Positions 11,068-22,995 are shown, counted from the stretch's first letter. The stretch is DNA of 64,000 nucleotides from Cryptomeria japonica (GCF_030272615.1 NC_081413.1:162128849-162192848), one strand, 5' to 3'. Numbers and translations: made by a program. Notes: a model not told the origin generated them from the sequence alone.

Positions 11068-12787
11068 ACAATCTAACAATGGACCGATAGAAGATGCACC
11101 AAACAAGATCCCCAACTGGTATGTGTAGAAGAATCATCTGGAAGATAAGATCATAGGAGATATGAATGAAGGTGTGCAGACTAGAAGGAGATTAGGCTAG
11201 GAAAGTGAGCAGGTAAATTTTTTCCTCTTGACTGAAGTAGAGCCCAAAACTCTTGATGAAGCTAGCAAAAGTGAGAAGTGGGTAGATGCCATGGATGAAG
11301 AGTTGAGAAAAATTGAGAAAAATCAGACTTGGGAACTTGTTCCTAGACCAGCAGACAAGAATGTCATAGGTACTGAATGGGTCTATCAGAATAAGATGAA
11401 TGAATAAGGTAAGATAGTCCAGCATAAATCAAGGTCAGTTTGCAAAGGGTATGCTCAAGTGGAAGGTATTGATTTTGAAGAAACCTTTGCACCGGTTGCT
11501 AGGTTAGAAGAAATAAGATTTTTTTTAGCCTTCTTAGCCTATAAGGGATATACAGTGTATAAGATGGATGTAAAATTTGCCTTTCTCAACGAGAATCTTG
11601 AAGAAGAGGTGTATATGGAACAACTGGTAGGGTACTTGCTGTATGAAGATGAAAGTTTTGTATGCCGGTTAAAGAAAGCCTTGTATGGTTTGAAGCAAGC
11701 TCCCAAAGCATGGTATTCCCAACTGGAAAAATACTTGAAGGAGCAAGGATTCCACAAAGGGAATGCAAACAGTAATTCGTATGCCAAGGTAAATGGAGAT
11801 TACATAATTACAGTGGTTGTATATGTGGATGATATTATCTTTGGTGGAGACAAGGACATCATGTGCAAATAATTTATAGATCAGATGAAGACAAAATTTG
11901 AGATGTCCATGCTAGGTGAGTTATCCTATTTTCTTGGTTTGTAGATCTCATAGTAGGAGAAAGGGATTTTCATCTCCTAAACCAAGTATGTGAAAGACAT
12001 GTTGAAGAAATTTCAAATGGAGGACAATAAACCAGTAAGTACTCCCATGGTTACTGGTTGTAAGATGAGAAAACTAGATGAGTCACCAGAAGTTGAGCAA
12101 AAACTGTATAGGTCTATGATTGGTAGTTTGTTATATTTAACATCATCTAGATCAGATATTGTATAAGTTGTTTGCATGGTAGAAAGATTCCAAGCTTCTC
12201 CTAAACAATCTCACCTAAATGCAGTCAGAAGAATCTTCAGATAACTGCAAGGAACTATCAACTATGGTATGTGGTATCCAAAGAAAGGAGACTTCTCTTT
12301 GCAAGCTTATACTAATGTAGATTGGGAAGGAAGTATTGATGATCAGAAAAGTATAAGTGGAGGTGCTTTCTAATTAGGTGACCATTTAGTATCATGGCAC
12401 AACAAGAAGCAAGACTCAGTGTCATTATCCACTGCCGAGGACAAATATATAGTTGCTTCTACATGTTGCTGACAAGTGTTATGGATGAAGCAGACTTTGA
12501 AGGACATACAGGTGGAGATACCGGATCCTATTCCAATCTAGTGTGATAACTCAAGTGCAATCAACATCTCTTAGAATCCAGTAATGCACTCAAGAACAAA
12601 ACACATTGCAATCAAGTATCACTTCTTGAGGGAGAAAGTAGTAGACAAGGAGGTAATAGTTGAATATGTTCCAACTGGTGAGCAGATTGCTGGCATATTT
12701 ACCAAGCCACTTCCTTTGGGCCCATTTGAGTACTTGAGACAAAAATATGGGAGTTGTTTCACCATCTGGCAACACTTAAATGCATAA
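11068..12787 (+). pseudogene. C1 reverse transcriptase and RNase H
   Basis: RT motifs in order: [73 protein letters not shown] and the catalytic [10 protein letters not shown] (about 11820-11850). Then LYRSMIGSLLYLTSSR and an RNase H region with DWEGSIDDQKSISGGAF, SLSTAEDKYI and SRTKHIAIKYHFLREK. It ends at 12787 after GIFTKPLPLGPFEYLR, the usual copia C-terminus. Same frame as gag and integrase, so gag-pol is one continuous reading frame of about 1,727 codons broken only by stops, mostly at Gln sites. Confidence 0.93.
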
Positions 12788-12985
12788 GAGGATGTATGAT
12801 TCAGGGGGAGTCAACCAATGTTACTATCTTATGACTCTTGAATCATGAAGCATGGACACATGGGGAGATTGTATCCTAACTGGATGTAGTCAAGAGAGGG
12901 ATTATTGGTATCAAACTAAGGTTCTCTTTGCCATTGCTGTCAAAGAGGGAGAGAAATTGAAATAGACAATGATGACATCAATGCC

Positions 12986-12997
12986 AAAGGGGGAGAT
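12986..12997 (+). promoter_or_regulatory. C1 polypurine tract
   Basis: AAAGGGGGAGAT directly before the 3' LTR, the plus-strand primer site. A second purine run, CAGGGGGAG, lies near 12802. The 210 bp between gag-pol and the LTR are otherwise featureless. Confidence 0.9.
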
Positions 12998-14683
12998 TGT
13001 TGGCATTGAGTTGTCACTGATGTCAACCGGTATTGCAGGCTACCGGTAGGGGTATGTCATCCGGTATAAAAAAGATTTAACCGAGTGGAAGACAAGTATT
13101 GCAGGCTATTAGTAACATCATCAGTAAGAGGTGATATGAAGTTGTGTGTTGGAATGACAAGTTGTAGTTGGTAGAGAGCTTGGTTGTTTTGCTTGTGATA
13201 ATATTTGTGATAAAAAGGCAGAGTGACAAAGAGATCACAAACCACCAGAGGTGAAGATGTGCTACTGGTGTAGTGTGCACTACCGGTTTGCAGAAAGAGA
13301 AGGTCTCACTGGTAAGGGCTTGTGCCAGTATAAGTTTGTTGAATGTTCAAGTTTAAATCAACCTTGTGTTGGTGAGATAACTGTATGCTGATGTGATGCC
13401 ATGTGGAGCTAAAGTGGCAAGCATGTAGAGGTTAGTGAGGTTTCCATCGACATGGTTGTTGGAGTAGTTAGTTGACATTAATGAAACAACCAAAAATCAT
13501 GGGTCCATAATAGATTAATGTGGCTCGAGGAAGAATGAATGATAGAGAAAGATCAGGGAGTTGTTGGCACCCAGATCGAAGCAAAGAAATCAGATTGCAA
13601 GAGGGTCTCGAGAAGGAAATAGCTGGGTCATAAATGAGTTGACATATTTCAAGGCCGGAAATCATGGTCAGGATTGCTATCTTTAGAAAATATGCATGGG
13701 ATGATGGAAAACATGTACATATGCATGCCTCTAATGCAAGTGATCGATCCAAGGTAGATTGGATCAGATCTAATGAAGACTTGATCATTGGGAAAAACCT
13801 TAACTGCTTGAATTTGAATTGGTTTTTGGTAGGAAATTTTGAAGTTTAAATATAGCGACTTAAGGCAGATAGTGTAGCTGTTGAAGAGTGAAGGTAAGTG
13901 TGAAATTTCTGGCCGAAGAGAAAAACACTTGAAGTGTTTATGAGTGAAGACTGTACTGGTAAGGAGAAGTGGGGTAAACCGGTGTAAGGAACAAATTGGC
14001 AGAGCTAGCATAGGATGCAGAGGTGAAAATCTGAAGGAAGCAACATTTGATAGAGAGTGATCAGTGTGAGTTAAATTGGGAAGACATTGTGAGAGGGGAC
14101 TTAGCAAAGTTAGAATCAACAACAAAGCAAAGTTGCAGAGTGTGTGGAGGAAACACAGACCGGTAAGGTTGAAACCGACAGAGCAGAATATTGTAAGGTT
14201 TTAAATTTCTTTTGCAATAGGGATCTCATTTGTATAACTAAGTTTTATATTATTTTCATTGAGTTGGTGCTTAGTGCAGGGGTTGTAGATCCTTTAGATT
14301 GTAGCCTATAAATTGTGAAGGGGTTGGTGCTCCTTTGAGTTGGTGCTCATAAATTAGGGGTTGACACTCCTCAGGTTCGTGCCCTAAAATTGTAATCAAA
14401 ACTTTTACATTGTGAGGTAGGATTGGAGTAGAAGATCTCCAGCAACTATTCCCACTGAGGTTTTTCCCACGTTGGCTTTTCCTCATATATCTAGTGTTGT
14501 GTGATGCATTCTTGTGTATGATTTATGTTGATGTTATAGAAAATCCTTTCACACACTTGGTTTGCACTGTTTGAGCTACTAGTTAGTACTCAGTTTCTTT
14601 TATATATTACCGATATATCCCTAATGAAGAAAAAGTGTTTAAATCACTAATTCACCCCTCTCAGTGATCCATTGTGTGCAACA
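12998..14683 (+). repeat. C1 3' LTR
   Basis: 1686 bp, TGTTG...CAACA. It keeps ACCGGT at 13026, 13042, 13282, 13978 and 14159. The TATA candidate of the 5' LTR reads TATAGAAAAT here. Confidence 0.94.
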
Positions 14684-15250
14684 CATAGTCCTCCATGAAG
14701 GTATGCATCATATCATGGAATATTGTTGTCATGTCTCTTTTATAAGTTTCCCTAGCATTTTTCAAGCCGAAAGGCATGACGTTCCAACAATACGTTCCCC
14801 ACAGACAAGTGAACATGGTTTTATCTTGATCCTCTGGGGCTATCCTAATTTGATTATAGCTAGAGAAGCCATCCATTAATGATAAAATTGTGTGGCCTAC
14901 TGTTAGATCAACAATTATGTCAATTCTTGGCAAAGGAAAGTCATCCTTTGGACATGCTTTGTTGATATCTCTAAAATCTATGCATATTCTAATGCTTCTA
15001 TCAGGTTTTGAAACTGGTACAATGTTTGAGATCCATTCAACATAGTCTATAGGTCAGATGAATCCGACGTCTAATAACTTTTTTAGTTCTACTTTGACCA
15101 ATATTGCCACATGTGGATTCATCTTTCATAATTTATGCTTGATCGAATTAGCTCCTGGAGTGATGAATAAGTCATGTGTGATCAGGTTTGAATCTATTCC
15201 AGGCATGTAAGCATAAGACCAAGCAAAATTGATTTTAGAATTTGATAAAA
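14684..15250 (-). pseudogene. G1 RT N-terminal half (split gene, part 1)
   Basis: The minus strand gives ELKKLLDVGFI then PIDYVEWISNIVPVSKPD, DINKACPKDDFPLPRIDII, LSLMDGFSSYNQIRIAPEDQ, PWGTYCWNVMPFGLKN-like sequence and TTIFHDMMHTFMEDY. It stops at the Tyr of the YMDD box, where C1 begins. One in-frame TGA replaces the Arg of GFIRP. The rest of RT continues at 5877. Confidence 0.9.
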
Positions 15251-16988
15251 GTTGGTTGTTCCTCTTTTGTGAGTGATTATGCTAGATGCACGGTTTTGAT
15301 TGTTGCTTTATCATGGATGTTTATTGATTGAGTTGGCTCAATCAATATTGGTGACCATTCTTGATAATGTTTAGGAAGAGTGTCAAGTCTCCCATCTTTA
15401 GGTGCCTAAAAAAGGTTTTCACTCCTAGATGCATCCTTTATTTTTACATTTTTGTGATCTAATACTGCCATTGACTGGTTGTCACTATTAGATCCTTTGT
15501 TTATTTCATTTTTGCGACTAAGAGACTTGGCACACCCTTGATTGCAGATATCGTTATTTAGTTCTAGTAGAGCATGTTTTTGGGTTGACTGAACATAGGT
15601 AATGGACAATGGATTCATCATTTGGGAATATTGGTATATCATGATGTTCAAGTTCTTCCCAGTCTATGAGATCAGGATATATGAGTGGTAAGGAGTCATT
15701 TGGTGGCTTAAGATCAGTCGTGGTAAGTGTCATGATAAAGTCATCATTCTAGTTATTTGGGATGCTGGTGAGGTCTATGATATTTTCAAGGTCTTTGATG
15801 GTATTATCTTCGATGTTTCCTTTTTTTTATTATTGCTGCTTGTTCTCACTAGCTCGTAGATATCTCTTGGTCCAAATTCAAGCGGTTGGGATTTTGAGCC
15901 TTGTCCCTCCTGAGAAAGGGATGTGTATGAGTGGATGGTATCTACCTCAATATCCTTAGTGACATTTGAACAACTACCCCACTCATATTCATTAGAATCG
16001 GTTTCAAAATTATTGTCCTAGATTATCTCGCTGCCTTTGATAGGTATGTTGTATGGTGAGAAAAGTTTTTTGACAAATGACACTAGTTTTGTAGCTTTTT
16101 CTGACTCAGAATCAGAGCTTTCTTGTACTCTTTACATTTGTTCATACACTATTTCCCTCGGTGAGTAGTAATTTCTTTGGATGGTGGCTCCACCTTGGTT
16201 TGATAAGGTTCTTGCACATGATCCACTTTCTTATAAGAAGCTTCCTCCCTTTGAATGGCCAATTCTTCTTGTTGTTTCTCATTTTCTTGACGTTCTTTCT
16301 CTTTCCTTGTCATTTTTGTTGCTTGGTGTAGTTCTTCTTGCCATGGGTCTTCATTATATTTTTTCTTTCCTTTCCACTGAGGTTTTTGCTTGTGATTTTG
16401 TTTCTACATAGGCGGCACATGTTGTCCATACCCAAGTCATGTTTTGTCTCTTGCAAATTGTGAAGGAGGTTGTAAGGGATCTACAATGCCTTCTTGGTGC
16501 TGGCCAATAGGTCCTTTGTCGTTGTTTCACATCCGTTGCATGATCCGGAACCCGTTTCCATATTGTTTTGTTGGTAGTGCCACTTCTATGGTAGCAACTC
16601 TGACTTCTTCTTCATCCTTGTATATCCAACTAAGGATGTCTTTCTCCTCCTATTCATTGGCCAATGTGCCTAGCTGGATAAATTTACCATCAAACTTGGT
16701 GATGGCCTATGTCTCCTGATGTATTGATGTGGAAGGTTGTCCATAAGTGTTTGGTGACATTGGCAATTTAGATAGACATAAAGGTTCAAAAGAATACTCC
16801 CCCATGCCTTGCTCCTTGATTTTGATCTTTTGTTTAAAGTCTATGGATAGAGACTTAAGTTCTTCTTGATGATGATTGGATGTTGAGGAAGCTTGGGCCT
16901 CCCTAATGCATGGAACTAGACTATCTTGAGTTGCGCCCATAGCACTGCAATATTGAAAGGGGTTATTATATGCAGATATAGAAATTTC
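15251..16988 (-). pseudogene. G1 protease-RT linker region
   Basis: Degenerate minus-strand frames connect protease to RT. MGEYSFEPLCLSKLPMSPNT (within 16707-16940) matches the corresponding part of G2 (49542-49895), where a G-patch-like stretch follows. The remaining fragments are Ser/Glu-rich and frame-broken. No independent gene is seen. Confidence 0.5.
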
Positions 16989-17645
16989 TTATCCATTGTA
17001 AAGGAACTTTATACATTGATGGTATGTGGAAGGCACTGCTTGCATTTCATGGATCCACGAATGACCCAATAGTATATTGTATGTCAAGCCTATGTCCAAG
17101 ACTTGGAACATGGTGTCTTTTTGTATAGGACCTACTTGAATAAGTAGTATTACTATTCCTTCAGATGACCTCTCTTCATCATCATAGGCTCGTATGGTGA
17201 TCTTCTTTTTCGGATCAATAAACTGCTCTGAGAAGCCTAATGCACGGATAAGCTTTAGAGTACAGATATTGAGACCAGCTCCTCCATCTATTAACACTCT
17301 TTTTACTTGATGTTTATAGACTGAGACTTTGATATGGAATGGGGTGTTATGTGGATGATTCAAGGAGACATCATCATGTTCGGAAAAGGATATGTTATGT
17401 GACCCTATCATATGAGCCACCATGGCTTGGAATCGATCAATGTCCAAATCATTTGGAAAGTTTTTTTCGATAAGTGCTTGTTCCAAGATATCTTTGTGTT
17501 TTGGTGAGAATTTGAGTAACTCAAGTATGGATATTTGAGCAAGAGTTCTCCATAGTTGATGAACTAAATTATATTGAGTCTTGGGGAGAGTTGTGGATGT
17601 TGATGTGTTCCCTTTCAAGACATATTTTTGCTCTTTGGTTGTCAC
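16989..17645 (-). pseudogene. G1 retropepsin (protease)
   Basis: 218 codons without a stop. The active-site signature VLIDGGAGLNICTL and the downstream NILLGHSWIHEMQAVPSTYH are typical of Tat-lineage gypsy proteases. The usual Thr/Ser after the catalytic Asp is Gly, which is common in this lineage. It would process the gag-pol polyprotein. It is separated from gag by a frameshift between 17645 and 17690. Confidence 0.88.
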
Positions 17646-17689
17646 ATTTATTGATGCATGTTGTTGTTTGTCCTTGATTCTTATGACAT

Positions 17690-19455
17690 TTACTTGATTG
17701 TCATAGTTGATATGTGATTGATGGTGTTCTCGTATAGGTGATTTATACGAGCTCCTTTGGTATTGTTTGATGTTGAAGCTCCTCCCTTGTTGTAATTTGG
17801 AAGAGGATTTTTGAAGGCTTCATGGTAACCATTCATTTTGTGAATATCAACTATTAAATTGCTCTTGTCTATCATGTCCTAAACTATGTTCTTTAGCCTC
17901 ATGCAATCATTTGTGTTATGTCCTTTTTTTCAATGAAAATCATAGTAATGTGAGTCATTCCACCAAGGTGGTTTGACCTGGGGTTCAAAGTTGTTCGTGG
18001 CTGGCAATGTGATGATCTTATTCACCAAGAGTTGTCGAAAAAATAATTCTAAGGTTTGCCCTAATGGCGTGTAGATGCATCGATATGGGAAAGTATTGGT
18101 GTTTCCTCTTTGGTTTGTGTTGTTCCCTTGGTTAGTGTTGTTGCCTTGGTTAGTGGTGTTTCCTTGATGATTTTTGTTGGTGTTTGATGTTGAAGTTCCT
18201 TGATTGGTATTTTGCAGATAAGCGTTAGTGCCTTGATTAGCACTTTTTTGATCATTATGGGATGGTGGGTTTCTTGATAAAGTCAACACTAGTTGTTTAG
18301 ACTTCACATTGTTGGAATCAACTACCCCATCATTGACAATGTTTTTGTTCCTTGTCAAAAATATGAATTTGTCCAAAGTGTTGTTATTGTTTTGATTGTT
18401 AAAGTTGCTAGTAATTGATGAATTAACACCCTCTTTAAAGAAATTCAATGTTACTTTCTTGATGCAATCTTCCTCTACTTGGATCCTATTTTCTATCAAT
18501 TTGGCAAAAGATGGTATGCATTGGAGTTTGAGTTGATAACTCATCTCACTATTCATATTATCGATGAAGATTTCCATCTTTTCCTTTTAAGGCATGTCTT
18601 GAGGATATCTTGAAACCATGTGTCTCCACTGTTGCAAAAATATAATGAATGTTTCATTGTTTTTTGTTTTGTGTTACATACATCCAGCATGGTGATTGCA
18701 TGTTGAATGCTATAGGAGTATTGTGTTATGAATTTGTTTACCATCTCATCAAATGATCTAATGGGAGGTGTAAGTTTAGACAACCACTCCATTATTTGTC
18801 CTCCCAAACTTCTTGGGAACAATCTCATTAAGTAAGTGTCATCATGAGAAAACTATAGACTCATGGTATAAAATTCCCGAACATGATCATAGGGATTAGT
18901 TCTACCATCGTATTTGTCATACTTTGGTATATCTGAATTTGGGGGAAAAGGTACCATTTTCAATCTCCTCTCAAAAGGATAAGGACATATTTAATCCAAG
19001 GAGTATTGTACTCTAGTTCCTTGTTGTATGTCCTGTATTTGCCTTTGTAGTGTTTGCAGTTGATGTGCAAGATAAGCCATGGGTGAATTTGTTCTCCGAG
19101 GGAGAGCTTCCCCTCATTCATTAAGATTATCCCAATTTTGGGCATGGTCTTGTTCGTGGGTGTTGTCTTGTTCATGAATGCAATCTTGGTTGTGTATGTT
19201 TTCCTGATCATGTGTCTCTTCTTCTCTTCATTGTTCTTGATAGGCATAGTTTCTTGACCTTATTCTTGAAATTCTCTCATCTATATTCCTCAAGTTTTCT
19301 ATATCAAAATCTTTAGGAATGTTGACTCCTTTTCTAGTTAGCATGAGTAGATATTGTTCCTTGTCTGCTTCTATAAGTCTTTCCATGAGTTTTTGGAAAG
19401 CTATGTTTTCTTGAAATTATTGGAGAAGTTCTTCGGTGATCTTTGTTTCTCCCAT
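17690..19455 (-). pseudogene. G1 gag
   Basis: I place the start at 19455 (MGETKITEELL), from which one frame runs on through stops into CPYPFERRLKMVPFPPNSDI, LMRLFPRSLGGQIMEWLSKL and FITQYSYSIQHAITMLDVCN (Retrotrans_gag core), then after a frameshift to MEIFIDNMNSEMSYQL. The N-terminal part contains a His-Glu-Gln-Asp-rich repeat (19110-19230). A Gly/Asn/Gln repeat follows (about 18110-18190). The zinc knuckle has lost its first Cys and has a stop in place of Trp before KKGHNTNDC. It would form the particle and bind RNA. Confidence 0.85.
18110..18190 (-). repeat. 18-bp minisatellite in G1 gag
   Basis: About three tandem imperfect 18-bp units that encode NQGNNT-type hexapeptides near the C-terminus of gag. 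Confidence 0.75.
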
Positions 19456-20443
19456 AAGTGCATACTAATCAAAAGGATTGGACAATCTACAACCCCTACT
19501 CTATTTTGGTTGTGATTCCTTCTTCTTATTTCTCTAAGATCGAGTGACAACAGGCATTAATATATTTCTATCGTGATGAATTCTTCTTCTTCTATTGGAG
19601 TTCTTGGTGGAGTTGGTGGCTAAGGTTGAGCTTCATTATAAGTGATAAGAAACTTTTGGAACAAAGAGAGGTTAATCCTTCCTCCATGATTTAGGTGTTG
19701 GTTTAATGTTGCTTTCTGAATGTAAGCTCTACTTCTCAAAGGCTCCTTATCAAACTCGTTTGTTTTTCCTTCGATATACAATCACATATGACGCAAGAAT
19801 GTGCGATTTGATGCAAAGAGTTGACGATTGATATAGAGAAATGTATTCCTTTTAACAAGTGTCTTAGAACTAGATTGTCTTTTCTTCAACTTAGTCTTTT
19901 GATGAAGACTTTTTCTTCTCAAAATATGAGGAGTGTTCATACACAAATGATCAAAGGTTGATGTTGATGTTGATATTTGATGTTGGATACTTCGTTTGAA
20001 AACTCAGGTTTTCTTTATCAAGTAGAGGTTTAGTTCGATTCCCCTCCAAGACAAAGTGTGTCAAATGATATGGATAAAGTCTCTCGATATGGAAACTTGA
20101 TTTGACAACTTAAGGACCAAACTAGGTATTTATTTTGATAGGATCTACTGGATGGTGATTTTTTTATCATTGTTCTGATACTCCGTAATTTTGTTGGATG
20201 AAGTCTGATTACAAGCTAGTTAATGCTTTAAAAAACTTGTTCTAAGAGTGCCTTGTTGGATTTGGAAATTTTCTCACTAATGATCGTATTTTAAGTTTTT
20301 TTGCTAGATTGGCTAAAGGACCTGAAAGGGTCTTTTAAACTGTTGATAAAATTTTCCCAAAGGGACTGATTTGCTCTCTGATTTTCCCTAATATTGATCA
20401 TGTGCTAAGACAGAGACCCGATGAGCTAAAGATAGTTCTTGAA

Positions 20444-20741
20444 GTGCTACAATTTTTTTACTATGCGCTATGTTGTCTCTCTTACGCACTATTTCAAACT
20501 GTTTGATAATGGATTGGCTGGATGGGTTATGTGCTAATATGTCCTGGTTGTGCACTATTTTTTAATATGAAAGTGCTATAATATATCTTGAATGCACTAT
20601 AATGATGCTGATAAGTGCTACCTAAAATTTTACCAGTGTGATACTGATTATGCGCTAGGTTGAGTGATGAAAGCGCCAAGTTTTGGTGTAGATGCACTAC
20701 TGAATGTTTGCGAAGTGCTAGGATGTTGCTCCTATGCGCTA
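20444..20741 (-). repeat. 21-bp phased motif array 1 (TGCRCTA)
   Basis: The motif (on plus, TGCGCTA/TGCACTA/GTGCTA) ends at 20449, 20470, 20491; 20536, 20557, 20578, 20599, 20620; and 20657, 20678, 20699, 20720, 20741. Steps within each run are exactly 21 bp. The 14 bp between motifs are not conserved. Confidence 0.85.
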
Positions 20742-21411
20742 ATTGTCCTAATATTTTTGTTTGATGATTTGTTGTGATATTTTTTAGAATTTTTTTGAAT
20801 TAGTTTACTATTTTTCCCAATGCATTGAACAAAGAAGTTCATGTTCGGTGAAAAACCTACATTCATAAGAAATCAAATAAAAATATATCAATGAAATTAA
20901 ATATATTAAAAGTTATACTATTTAGAAATCTTATAATAAAGACTAAATACTTTTTTAAAAAAAAATTTTAAATGAATTAATTTGACCCCCCAAAAGCTAA
21001 TGTAAAATTGGTTTTTTATCAGCATTTGATAGATGCAAAGGAGACTCCATTGCAAGTATGATTTAGAAGTAGAGAGGTTTTATCCAAGAAATTTTGATCT
21101 AAGAGACTTTGATTTGACTCTCTTCAATTAATTACTTAAAGTGGGACCTCTTAAAGCTTAAATCATTATATTTTTTAAAAAATGTATGATTTCAGCAAAA
21201 ATCAGGACGTACCAAAAAGTGGGAACCAACTTTGTGAGTTCACCCTATGCTAAACAAGTAGTGTATGTTCTTTTGAGAATGTTTTCAAATCCCTGATGTT
21301 TTCACTAGTTTGGATTAAAAAAAGACAGATCAAGCAAACTCTTTATTAAAAGGTCATTAACAATATCATAGCCCACTAGTCTCGATACTCCGTCAGCTCA
21401 AACAACCCTAT

Positions 21412-21427
21412 CACCCCCTAGGGGGTG
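21412..21427. repeat. Perfect 16-bp palindrome
   Basis: CACCCCCTAGGGGGTG in the G1 leader. Confidence 0.9.
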
Positions 21428-22685
21428 CCCCTTTTTTTGCCTTTTTCTAGAAACTAACCCAAAGTGAATTGCTTCACAATTGAGTAGTTATCTTGGGAGA
21501 TCTATGGTGAGTGATCTTAGGGGCGGATTCTTCCCCACCCTTGCACTATGATATTGGCAATGTTTGGCAAATGACTCGATTCAAAGTTTCTAATGCTAAG
21601 GTTTTTAATTAGGCTTCCATTCAATCTTCAGTGATGAACTCCCTTGGGAGACTTCCCAACCTTTAGAACAAAGGCTTTATGTATCTTAAAGATATTGGGG
21701 GAAGACTAATCACTAAGAAAAACTATTGAAGGGGACCTTTGTCAGCCTCCAAATTTGATTATAATGGGTTGGAACACTTGGTGATAAAGCCATTTCCCAC
21801 TTAGGTCATTCCACTCTCACTGGCCATTAATGGAACCCTAAGGGAAACTCGGGAGGGTAGGCCCTCTAAAGGATTTAAATACTTGAAGTAAAAATAAAGC
21901 ATAAGAGTAGTTTGGCTATTTGGTCACCCAATTAAGGGGAGAGCATATACCTTCCACTTTTGAGACAAGGCAAAAAAATTTCTTTTTAAATTCAAGGAAA
22001 TGATTTGCTAAGATCTATTTGGAGATGTTGCTCCAACAAACATGGTGTTCTTTTTAGCCTTTCATAGAAAAATGTGTGTTTCAAAAACTTTGAAAAATAA
22101 ACCTGGTCAACAAAATAAAATCATGTATGTGGTCAACAAAATGAAAATTGTGCAACCAATCATCAATGAAGTTCTTTTTATTTTGTACCAAAATGAAAGT
22201 GAGATCCTTTTTAACTTTGCAAAAACAAAGGTTTGTTTGTAGTTATTTTTAACCTTTTGCAAAATAGAAAGTGAGGTCTTTGTTTTAAACACCAAAGAAA
22301 CCATGAGGTTCTTTTTAGTTTGCACCAAAAGAAAGTGAGATTCTTTTTAACTTTGCAAAAATAAAGGTTTGTTTGTAGTTCTTTTTAACCTTTTTCAAAA
22401 ATAAAAAATGAGGTCTTGTTTTAAGCACTAAAATAAATGATGAGGTTTTTTTTAACCAACAAGAAATGAATTCTCTTAAACCAACTTGGAAAAGATAGGA
22501 ATAAAAACAATCAAATGCCTAAATCTAACACCTCCCATCTGTAAGAAATGATTAGTAACCTACAACAAAACAAAGTTAGTGAAAAATTAAGAACTTAGGT
22601 GAGCTTATACAAGCCTAATTTTCTAGCTCTGTTATAAATTATCCCTTCTTTCTGCTAGAGTCACGAGCTGAACTTCTACACAGAT

Positions 22686-22907
22686 GTGCTATAGAAAGGT
22701 ACATAAGCTCTGAAGTATGACTCCTAAGCGCTACATTGTTTTCTTAATGTGCTACACTTATACCTTGATGTTCAAGAAAGAAACATAAAGTGTTATGTGC
22801 TAAAATTAAGCTCCAAAGTGCTACAAAAAGGCTCCTATGTGCTAAACAGTGCGATGAAGGTGCTACTATTTGCCACAGATGTGCTAAAGTATACTCTGGA
22901 CATGCTA
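22686..22907 (-). repeat. 21-bp phased motif array 2 (TGTGCTA)
   Basis: The GCT of the motif starts at 22799, 22820, 22841, 22862, 22883 and 22904, exactly 21 bp apart, with looser members at 22688, 22707, 22730 and 22751. It lies just inside the PBS. Confidence 0.85.
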
Positions 22908-22973
22908 AAAGGGTATTCCAGTGTTCTTGTAATCCTTGTCCTGCACAAAAAATGATGTTATTTATGGGGATTA

Positions 22974-22991
22974 GCCCCATAGTGGGTGCCA
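22974..22991 (-). promoter_or_regulatory. G1 primer binding site (tRNA-Lys type)
   Basis: On minus, TGGCACCCACTATGGGGC starts four bases inside the LTR. It matches the 3' end of plant tRNA-Lys except for three transitions. Confidence 0.8.
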
Positions 22992-22995
22992 GAAA

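Larger units (their letters stand above)
5878..14683 (+). mobile_element. C1: complete Ty1/copia LTR retrotransposon nested in G1
   Basis: Begins TGTTG and ends CAACA, flanked by TATAG (5873-5877) and CATAG (14684-14688), a 5-bp target duplication with one change. Removing it and one repeat joins G1 RT exactly as in G2. It has a 5' LTR (5878-7531), tRNA-Met PBS, one gag-pol frame (7607-12787), a PPT and a 3' LTR (12998-14683). Domain order gag-PR-INT-RT-RNH is that of copia. It is dead from many nonsense changes but shows essentially no frameshifts. Confidence 0.95.
19456..22973 (-). other. G1 untranslated leader (3.5 kb)
   Basis: No convincing gene between gag and PBS. It holds two arrays of a seven-base motif with 21-bp spacing (20444-20741 and 22686-22907), a perfect 16-bp palindrome (21412-21427) and a block shared with the leader of N (21850-21940). 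Long leaders are known in Tat-lineage elements; the arrays I do not recognise. Confidence 0.7.

Noticed and set aside
7607-12787. Possible stop-codon reassignment (TAG and TAA as Gln), because so many stops fall at Gln sites.
   Set aside because: Stops also fall at conserved Trp and Arg positions (YWK, FWREAV, GFIRP), all three stop codons are used, and other catalytic residues carry the same transitions. Deamination explains it better.
13468-14125. 106- and 158-codon minus-strand frames.
   Set aside because: Inside the C1 3' LTR; the 5' LTR gives only a fragment and no family is recognisable.
20444-22907. CRISPR-like array of short repeats and spacers.
   Set aside because: Repeat core is only seven bases and spacers 14, in a plant retrotransposon leader; no cas genes.
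22749-22955. Plus-strand 68-codon frame with Val-Leu heptads.
   Set aside because: Arises from the 21-bp array; antisense to the element, no start context or homology seen.
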